Below, in pieces: positions 56,939-64,000 of a DNA stretch of 64,000 nt. The stretch covers positions 8,742,001-8,806,000 of the forward strand of contig AP026543.1 in assembly GCA_026075535.2 (NCBI GenBank), in the 5' to 3' direction. Both the position numbers and the translations under genes were made by a program. Every line of letters starts with the position of its first letter. The first letter of the stretch is position 1. This DNA is from Tricholoma matsutake (Eukaryota > Basidiomycota > Agaricomycetes > Agaricales > Tricholomataceae). The notes below the pieces were generated by a model. That model was given only the letters and a program-made list of their open reading frames with translations, did not search any database and was not told where the DNA came from.

Positions 56939-58761
56939 ATCGTATGCCCTCACTGCCTGTCCATAACCGCTTTGAAGTCTTGTCAGTTGAATCCCCAGAG
57001 AATGAATCCATTTCTGTGACTGCTCCCCTCTCTGACCCTTCGAAGTTGGCTAAAGACGTACCTGCTCTCCCCATCTCTCCTTCTACTCCACGTCCCAAAA
57101 TTAAATCATGGGAGCATAAACTACCATGCAAGTATATTGTGGCATCCACTCCCTCTGCACACTCCTTAAACCTAGCCATCGAACTGCAGATGACCAACAC
57201 TGGACAGATACTCAGTGTCTCTGCGCTCCTGGACTCTGGTGCGACTGGTCTCTTCATCGATTCCCATCTGGTACAACAACACTGCCTAAATACTCGCTCA
57301 CTCTCACGTCCGATACCTGTATATAACGTGGATGGATCCCCAAATGAAGCTGGTGCCATCCGAGAGGTTGCAGACCTGGTTCTCCGTTACAAAGATCATA
57401 GTGAGCGTGCCCTTTTTGCTGTCACTCAATTAGGAAAGCAAAAGGTGATTTTGGGATATCCATGGCTTCGAGACCATAACCCAGAGGTTGACTGGTGTAC
57501 TGGGGAGGTTACCATGAGCCGATGTCCATCCCGCTGTCGGATGTGTTTCACAGAAGCCAGGCAAGAACGTCGTGGACAGAAGGCGGCGATACGACGTACT
57601 CAGAAGTGTCGTGCTGGACCCCTGCCTATACCTGAAGTGGAATTGGAAGGGGTTCCTGATCTAATGCCGGACTCAGATGATGATGATGAGGACCCAGAGG
57701 AAGTGGAGGAGGGTGATCGGATCTTCTACACTGTGATTCACTCATCACATGAGGTGTGTACCACATCGAACATATCCCAACGCCTCGCCGAGGCCTTCCA
57801 CAAAAACAATGCTGCTAAATCCTCTACTAACTCCTTACTCCCTCATCTCCATGAGTTTGAAGACGTGTTCTCCAAGGAGTCATTCGACTCTCTTCCTGCA
57901 CGCAAGCCATGGGATCATGCGATCGAACTCACCCCCGGCGCAACCCCTTCATCCTGCAAGGTCTATCCTCTCTCTCCAGAAGAACAACGGCAGCTTGACC
58001 AGTTCATCAACAAGCACCTGGCCTCTGGACGTATTTGACCATCGAAGTCACCCATGGCCTCTCCCTTTTTCTTTGTCAAGAAGAAGGATGGCTCACTTCG
58101 ACCGGTTCAAGACTACAGAAGGCTCAACAACATCACGGTCAAAAATCGCTACCCACTACCCCTCATCTCCGAACTCGTAAACCAGCTCCGTGGAGCCCAA
58201 TACTTCACCAAGCTCGATGTCTGTTGGGGCTATAATAATGTGAGGATAAAGGAGGGAGATGAGTGGAAGGCAGCCTTTCGTACCAACCGTGGTCTTTTTG
58301 AACTGCTTGTCATGTTCTTTGGCCTTACTAATAGCCCTGCCACCTTTCAGACCATGATGAACAACATCTTCCATGACCTCATCCTTGAAGGCATTGTCTG
58401 CATCTATCTCGATGACATCCTCATCTTCACTCGCACAGTTGAAGAGCACCGTCGCATCACATGCCTCGTCCTAGAGTGACTTTGACGGTACAAACTCTAC
58501 CTTCGTCAGGACAAATGCGAGTTCAAAAGGACCAAGATCGAGTACCTCAGCCTGATTATCTTGGAGGGGCAAGTGGAGATGGATCCTATCAAGGTAAACG
58601 GGGTCACAGCTTGGCTGATGCCCACGAACAAGAAGGAGGTGCAGTCTTTCCTGGGCTTCATCAATTTCTATCGGCATTTTATCAAGGATTTCTCACATCA
58701 TGCACAACCACTGTTCGACTTGACAGGAAAGGAGGCATGGAGGTGGGATAATGCACAATAG
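56926..58761 (+). pseudogene. Element C protease and reverse transcriptase
   Basis: Overlaps the gag end in another frame. Protease ALLDSGATGLFIDS (~57225) and VILGYPWLRDHNPEVDW; acidic linker DSDDDDEDPEEVEEGD. RT has [45 protein letters not shown] and catalytic YLDD (~58408). Stops are TGA 58036 and 58477 (Arg expected) and TAG 58759, the one clear non-TGA stop inside a TE frame. RT and RNase H would otherwise be one frame. Confidence 0.8.
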
Positions 58762-60837
58762 GAGGCGTTCGAAAAGCTTAAGGAGATGGTCACTTCTGCT
58801 CCAATCCTTACCTTTGCTGACGATTCATGTCCTTTTTGTGTAGAAGCCGACAGTTCTGACTTTGCGATGGGCGCCGTGTTGTTTCAGCAGTCTCTGGAGG
58901 ACCAGAAGTGGCATCCTGTTGCGTTCTACTCCAAAAGCCTTAGTGCTGTAGAGCAAAACTACAAGATCCATGACAAGGAGATGTTGGCGATAATGCGTGC
59001 GCTTGAGGAGTGGCGACACTTCCTCGAGGGTGCCCAACACAAGGTGGAAATTTGGACAGATCACAAGAATCTCGAGTACTTCATGACAGCCAAGAAATTG
59101 AACCGTCGTCAAGCTTGTTGGTCCCTGTATCTATCTAGATTCGACTTCTCCTTGCACCACCATCCAGGTCACAGCATGGGGAAGACCAATGCCCTATCCC
59201 GACGTGCAGACTATGGGGATGGCAGCAGTGACAACCAAAACATTGTGCTGTTGCAGCCAGACCTGTTCACCATTCGGGCACTGGAAGGCATCGCACCCCA
59301 GGGCGAGGAGCGGGACATCCTACGTGACATTCGTCACGCAAACCATAGCGGTTTACATGAGGATGTTGTCGCCCGAGCTGTTAAAGAACTGAGGAAGGGC
59401 TCGACCCTTTCCTTACGTGCGGCAGAGTGGGCTGAAAAGGAGGACTTGTTGTATTTCAGGGATCGCATCTATGTTCCCAATGACCCAGACCTTCACCAGC
59501 GCATCATATCCCAACACCATGACTCACAGATTGCTGGCCACCCCGGATGCTGGAAGACCTTGGAGCTCACCTCACGGAACTATTGGTGGCCACAAATGTC
59601 ACAGCTCATTGGTCAGTATTGTCGCACTTGTGACCTTTGCTTACACACCAAGGTTCCTCATCACAAGCCTATTGGTGAGCTACACCCTCTTCCTGTTCCA
59701 GAGAGTCGTTGGGATGTCGTCAGTGTCGACTTTGTGGTGGAATTGCCAGAGTCAAATGGGTTTGATGCGGTGATGTGCACAGTTGACTCAGTGGGAAAAT
59801 GCGCTCACTTCATTCCCACTCATACCACTGTCAGTGCCCTAGGTGCCACTCGACTCTACCTCCACCACGTGTGGAAATTACATGGACTCCCTGGTGCCTT
59901 CCTCTCGGATCGTGGCCCTCAGTTCATGGCAGAGTTCACTCGTGAGCTGTACCGACTCCTGGGGATCAAACTCCTTGCTTCAACCACTTATCACCCACAA
60001 ACTGATGGCCAGACAGAGCAAGTCAACCAGGAACTGGAGCAGTACATCCGCCTCTTTGTCAATGAACGCCAGGACGATTGGGATGATCTCCTTCCTTTGG
60101 CCGAGTTCGGATACAACAACCATGTCCATGCTTCCACTCAACAGACCCCTTTCCTCTTAGACACTGGACGACATCCACGCATGGGATTTGAACCTCGCCA
60201 AACTCCCTCACACATCAAGACAGTGAATGAGTTCACAGAACGCATGAGGGATAGCTTGGAGGAGGCAAGGGCAGCCTTAGCAAAGGCGAAGGATGACATG
60301 GCACGATTTTACAACCAACGCCACTCCCCAACCCCTCAGTACAAGGTTGGTGATCGAGTTTATCTTGACTCCAGTGACGTCTCCACTACACGTCCATCCA
60401 AGAAACTCGCTCATCGCTTCTTGGGACCTTTCCCCATTGTCAAGTGCGTTGGAACGCATGCCTATCGTCTACACCTCCCAGCCTCCATGTCCAGACTCCA
60501 TCCCATCTTCCATGTCGTCAAATTGCTTCCAGCTCCCCCAGATCCATTCCTGGGACACCATTCACACCCACCACCACCACCTACAGTGATCAAGGGAGAA
60601 CCCCAATACAAAGTCGAGTCAATCTTGGACAGCCGTTTGCATCGAGGAAAACTCCAGTATTTGGTACATTGGAAGGGTTATGGGTATGAGGAGAACTCAT
60701 GGGTCGAAGAGTCTGATGTAAATGCCCCTCGGTTAATCAAGAAATTCCACCGACGGCACACTGCTGCACCGCATCACATTCAAGTCACGGACTTTGGTCG
60801 TATGCGATTTCAAATGCATCGGGGCAATGCATCTTAG
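58762..60837 (+). CDS. Element C RNase H, integrase and chromodomain (open frame)
   Basis: A long open frame from 58762 to TAG 60835. RNase H: CVEADSSDFAMGAVL, YKIHDKEMLAIMRALEEWRH, DHKNLEYFMTAKKLNRRQ. Integrase zinc domain: HHDSQIAGHPGCWKT..CRTCDLCLHTK; catalytic D in CTVDSVGK, D in LSDRGPQF, E in HPQTDGQTEQVNQELE. Tail: GPFPIVKCVGTHAYRLHLP and chromodomain YKVESILDSRLHRGKLQYLV, HWKGYGYEENSWVEES. All catalytic residues seen are intact, and no Arg-to-TGA change occurs in nearly 700 codons. Confidence 0.85.
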   Translation, partial: EAFEKLKEMVTSAPILTFADDSCPFCVEADSSDFAMGAVLFQQSLEDQKWHPVAFYSKSLSAVEQNYKIHDKEMLAIMRALEEWRHFLEGAQHKVEIWTDHKNLEYFMTAKKLNRRQACWSLYLSRFDFSLHHHPGHSMGKTNALSRRADYGDGSSDNQNIVLLQPDLFTIRALEGIAPQGEERDILRDIRHANHSGLHEDVVARAVKELRKGSTLSLRAAEWAEKEDLLYFRDRIYVPNDPDLHQRIISQHHDSQIAGHPGCWKTLELTSRNYWWPQMSQLIGQYCRTCDLCLHTKVPHHKPIGELHPLPVPESRWDVVSVDFVVELPESNGFDAVMCTVDSVGKCAHFIPTHTTVSALGATRLYLHHVWKLHGLPGAFLSDRGPQFMAEFTRELYRLLGIKLLASTTYHPQTDGQTEQVNQELEQYIRLFVNERQDDWDDLLPLAEFGYNNHVHASTQQTPFLLDTGRHPRMGFEPRQTPSHIKTVNEFTERMRDSLEEARAALAKAKDDMARFYNQRHSPTPQYKVGDRVYLDSSDVSTTRPSKKLAHRFLGPFPIVKCVGTHAYRLHLPASMSRLHPIFHVVKLLPAPPDPFLGHHSHPPPPPTVIKGEPQYKVESILDSRLHRGKLQYLVHWKGYGYEENSWVEESDVNAPRLIKKFHRRHTAAPHHIQVTDFGRMRFQMHRGNAS

Positions 60838-60848
60838 AGAGAGGGTGA
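60835..60848 (+). promoter_or_regulatory. Polypurine tract of element C
   Basis: TAGAGAGAGGGTGA, identical to that of element B, overlaps the pol stop codon TAG and abuts the 3' LTR. Confidence 0.8.
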
Positions 60849-61274
60849 TGTAAGGGGACTAGGGGGGTGCCCTGTGTGTTTTTCCTATTTTTTATGTTCG
60901 TTCTATATTTTTCCCCACCTCATTTCCTTCTATTCTTCATTTTCTATGATTTTTCCAGATTTTATTACTAATTTTCCCTTGCTATCATGTTTGTACATGT
61001 TGACACTTTTATATTTAGAGGCGGAGTACCCCTTCCAACACATACCCCTTGGTATGATGTCATTCAGTGGCCTTGATCCGCCTATCTCTGCCTTTTTCTA
61101 TTTTTAGGTCATATTTGATTTTGGTCGTCTTCACATATACTGGGCATCAGCAAGGGGATCCTTAAAGTTTTCTCTTTGCATTTCCCTTTGCTAGGTGTGT
61201 CCCCAATGCCTGTATTATGTAGTATAATTTTAACTTTGGATTTCCCTTTGCTAGAGGCTTAGGTTGCCCTTATA
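60849..61274 (+). repeat. 3' LTR of element C
   Basis: Near-identical to 55287-55652, but with a partial internal duplication: TTTCCCTTTGCTAG occurs twice (61181-61194, 61242-61255) with about 45 bp of extra sequence between. Confidence 0.8.
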
Positions 61275-62051
61275 GGAGTTAAGAGACTGCATGTGTGAAA
61301 ACCAGTCCCAGAAGGACTGGTTTTGTTTCAGGGTAGCAGCAAGAATACAATGATGAACAATAGGTTCCCAGTCAGGGTCAAGATAGTTCGCCCTGAGCTC
61401 AGTCATGAAATCAGGGAAAGAGAGGGTAAGGAGCCAGTTACAGTCTCCGCTAATCCAGTCGCGGATCCATGAATCTCTGAAACAGCCAAGGATCTTATGA
61501 ACTTGATCGTCCTCCTTTATCTCTTTGCTGTCAAAGAAATCAAGACAGCCAAGCTCGAACATGCACATTACCGCAGGATCAATCTTGCCTGCAAGAAGAA
61601 TAGGTGATTTGGACTGATAAATGTGTTCAACAGAAGCAATCTGGTTGGGAATGAAGGACATGGCAAGCAAAACACAAGTTGGGCAGGAGATGTAGTATTC
61701 ATAATCAGAAGATGAATCAGAATCAGATTGGTGACAGCAAAGCGGTACAGGAGGAGTGGCTGTATGCATGAGTCCAGGTGTTTGTTCATTGTTGTTGTCA
61801 GATTCAGGGATCGGTGTCAATGGGGAAACTGCAGCAGGCAAGCGTGACAGCGCTGAGGCAGCACCAGATGGATTGGTAGTACAGCGTGCAGGTGTACTCG
61901 GAGCAGAGACAGTGGGCTGCAGACGCATTGATACACGCATTGCAGGAGTGGGTGCTTTCTTTATCGACAGTTTGAAAAAAAAATTGAAGGAACGATTGGC
62001 AGCTAGTACAGCGGTAACGACAGTATGGTTGGGGTACTGATCTGTGTTCAA
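61275..62051 (-). pseudogene. Truncated gag of another LTR retrotransposon
   Basis: The minus-strand frame begins near 62051 and runs to the edge of the element C LTR. A polar Ser/Pro/Thr-rich N-terminus is followed by a gag-type region (ILLAGKIDPAVMCMFELGCL, IRDWISGDCNWLLTLSFPDF, LRANYLDPDWEPIVH), which resembles gag proteins of mushroom retrotransposons. No stop lies within; the last residues are LTR-encoded, so insertion of element C cut the gene. Its start is uncertain. Confidence 0.6.
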
Positions 62052-62817
62052 AAAAAAAGTGTAAGCTCACCTCGGATGAAGTGAGGCTTCACTGAATCAG
62101 ACAAGGCAGAACAGGACCAGAATATATAGCTAAGCGAGAGGATACAGAGGAAGCTACAGCAGTGAACAAAGTGAGCGTAAGAGGGAGAAAAGGAAGTGTA
62201 AGAGGGAGAAAAGGAAGTAAGTAAGAGATGACAAGTTAGTAGGTATATATGGGGAATGTGACAGGTGTCAAAATATGAGTAACGGATGAGTAAGCCTCCA
62301 GGATTACAGCTTTCCTCCCCGCGAGGACTGACAAGCGTCGCAAACCCAATTTCGGGCGCTTGTTCAAGTTCCACACACGTGAGATGATACTAATGCTGAA
62401 GATAAGCATTTTACTTCATTTATGTTAATAAAAACTTACCCATTTTGATTTGCAGCCCATTTGTTTGCAGGCTATGACATTGTCGACATTGTCAGATTGT
62501 GGGTCAGCGGTTTCCCCATGCTATAGTATTTCGGCAGTTTTGGGGGTTCCGGTGCGTTTTCTGCATGTTCTGGATCCCGGCAGTCCCAGCTTTTATCTTC
62601 TCGTGACAATCTGGACATTCTGCACATCCATTTGCATCGATCTGGGATGTATCCTCATTTTAGTATGATTTTACTTTGTCTCGGAACTGATACAGTGTTA
62701 TTTTAGACTTACCTCCCACAAATAAATTTTTCCAAATCTAATATTGGTAATAAATTTCACTCTTGATTCGCATTTTTTGTGTCCATGTAGTATATAATTG
62801 CAATTCCATCATCATTA
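62052..62817. other. Spacer, probably LTR/leader remnant of the truncated retroelement
   Basis: 62160-62220 has a tandem GTAAGAGGGAGAAAAGGAA duplication. No frame or terminal repeats accepted. Confidence 0.4.
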
Positions 62818-63156
62818 GTGCTCAAACGGGCCTCAGAGAGCAAAAAAATTGATGATGTCCATTTTTTTTTTCGAGCCTCCGGCGGCAACCAACCAACCGG
62901 GGTCCGGTCCGGCATTCTGATCCCAACACCAGGAGCGGGGGAACGGGAAGTGACGAGACTCTCGCTAGCGGCCGCACCGGCTAAAGAGCAGGTTGGAACC
63001 ACTGAACAGATGGCCGAGGTCTTCCAAGGCATACTTATCTTTAGCTCAAAGACTACATTCCTGAACGGGATTTTGGTGAGACCTTCTCCCACCGACCCTC
63101 TAAGGCCTATTTCCGTCATCACAAACCATGGGCCTTACAGGTTTCACGTGATGTAA
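62818..63156 (+). CDS. Uncertain ORF in CpG-rich sequence
   Basis: 112-residue open frame (MLKRASESKKIDDVHFFFRA). Base composition is unlike the TEs: CpG is frequent. A minus-strand frame (63122-62757) overlaps. No domain recognised; it may be exon sequence of a host gene or chance. Confidence 0.25.
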   Translation: MLKRASESKKIDDVHFFFRASGGNQPTGVRSGILIPTPGAGEREVTRLSLAAAPAKEQVGTTEQMAEVFQGILIFSSKTTFLNGILVRPSPTDPLRPISVITNHGPYRFHVM

Positions 63157-63520
63157 ACCGGTGCTACCTGAGGTGGTGTTACAGTTACTGTTGCAAGTCG
63201 ATGTTTCTCTTGCCACTGGCAGGCGTCAGTCATCACACACAGCTTCTACATATCCGGGCCAGATTCCTTCAACGTAGCTCCGCAGGCAACATCACGATGG
63301 ATGGAATCGAGACTACACGTCCATTTGGTAATTTTTGAGCTCATCAGATCTTGCACAATTGTCCAGAACTAGCTAGTATACAAACAAGCAAATGACGGGC
63401 GAATTTACAAGGACATTCATTCAAACCTAGTTTCCCACAGCAAACAAATAATGTCATGTATCTTGTTGAGTGAGAGATTGGTGAGAGATAGGGCGACAAA
63501 CCTTACACAACTTTAGCAGT

Positions 63521-64000
63521 TTAGACGAGTTCCCAGCGATCTCCGCCTTCTACCTGATTAAAAAGCAGTGAATCATCGTCTGTGACCAGGAAGCCGCCAT
63601 CAAACTGCGAGAACTTGATTGGAGTCGATGGCCCAGGGCCTAGTGTTAATTGCCCACTAGTTTGGACATGAAGGAAATTCTGAGATTCAAAGAGGCTGAT
63701 GATAATTCTATCGGTGCCAATCATCACTTGTCCATCGCGCTGATTGTCTGCGATTTCGACAGTGAACTTGGTGCGGTGGGTGCGAGAAATGACAAGACGT
63801 TGGCCATCAAAGAACCAACACTGGTTTCCTTGGACGGAGGAACGAATGAAGAATCTGCGAAGGCAACATCGAAATAGTAAAGTAAGTCTAGAAGGTCCTT
63901 TGGATTGAGTATTACTGGTAACTTACCCTCGTCCACTTATGTGATCAGTGAAGTTAAGAACGGGAGCAATATCAATTATGCGACCGTCTCTGTCGTTAAG
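63521..64000 (-). CDS. 3' end of an intact host gene, unknown function
   Basis: Minus strand: exon 64000-63927 (LNDRDGRIIDIAPVLNFTDH), GTAAGT..CGCAG intron 63926-63855 (72 bp), last exon 63854-63521 ending ..GGDRWELV and stop. The joined frame has no stop, and CpG is common, unlike the decayed TEs. The C-terminus looks beta-rich (FFIRSSVQGNQCWFFDGQ, QTSGQLTLGPGPSTPIKFSQ); a lectin-like or trefoil-type fold is conceivable but only a guess. The start lies beyond the window. Confidence 0.7.

Larger units (their letters stand above)
55287..61274 (+). mobile_element. Chromovirus (Gypsy) retrotransposon C, near-complete, self-primed type
   Basis: LTRs 55287-55652 and 60849-61274 start TGTAAGGGGACTAGG and end GCCCTTATA. 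Gag, protease, RT, RNase H, integrase and chromodomain are in order on the plus strand. The flanks (GGAAC left, GGAGT right) do not form a duplication, and the two flanking gag fragments belong to different elements, so a deletion or recombination event followed or accompanied insertion. Confidence 0.85.

Noticed and set aside
61251..61274. C-terminal end of the truncated gag frame within the element C LTR
   Set aside because: These codons come from the inserted LTR, not from the original gag gene.
1..64000. tRNA, rRNA or snRNA genes
   Set aside because: No cloverleaf with A/B boxes or recognisable rRNA/snRNA sequence was found by eye; a tRNAscan or Rfam run would be decisive.

Overview
This window is a deeply nested graveyard of transposable elements in the nuclear genome of a filamentous basidiomycete, most likely an Agaricomycete with an expanded genome. 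The evidence for that is short 45-75 bp GT-AG introns, a CxC2-type KDZ transposase, a CACTA (EnSpm/Tnp2) transposase of the Agaricomycete type, a Harbinger Myb-like gene and several chromodomain Gypsy retrotransposons. I cannot name the species. Only the last ~0.5 kb (minus strand, CpG-rich, intact frame across an intron) looks like an ordinary host gene.

Layout. 1-960: decayed gene remnant. ~1066-10640: KDZ-type element with long complex inverted repeats, a KDZ transposase lacking its catalytic centre (3743-6123) and a second decayed gene (6610-9060). A 1.35 kb hAT-like element (1334-2686) sits in its left arm with a perfect 8-bp target duplication. 10744-15614: three decayed TE-type genes and a 0.5 kb fold-back palindrome. 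15.6-18.6 kb: mostly featureless, with one weak minus-strand gene. 18668-28727: a 10 kb CACTA element (3-bp duplication ATA) with a split transposase and an accessory gene; the transposase is interrupted by a solo LTR (26878-28207). 29735-30401: 5' end of a Harbinger element, cut by the LTR of Gypsy element A. 30402-~47462: element A, itself carrying a small MITE (33416-33593), a complete younger Gypsy (element B, 33839-41448) and a CACTA deletion derivative (44772-46722). 47463-55286: minus-strand Gypsy (C'), with hAT-like elements in its LTR (47623-49419) and its pol gene (52686-53429). 55287-61274: Gypsy element C. 61275-62051: truncated gag of another retroelement. 63521-64000: end of a host gene.

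The most interesting system is the leader of element B. Directly after its 5' LTR lies an 11-nt sequence complementary to 11 nt of the LTR about 33 nt downstream of a TATA box, which is the arrangement of Tf1-type self-primed retrotransposons. Between the two lie nine tandem stem-loops with different, mutually compensating stems but a near-constant AAGYC loop, enclosed by a long-range 12-of-13 bp closing stem. This predicts a multi-branched RNA scaffold that brings the 5' end to the priming site. Element C shows the same self-priming geometry with only about 43 nt between primer and priming site.

A second window-wide theme is decay by C-to-T change at CpG. Across five retroelements and two DNA transposons nearly every in-frame stop is TGA where the frame continues and Arg (CGA) would fit, and the two LTRs of element B differ mainly at CpG sites. 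A third theme is that non-autonomous hAT and CACTA elements carry exon-like cassettes with a shared GAGCA-TGCTC palindrome, GGCCCAA hairpins and canonical splice sites.
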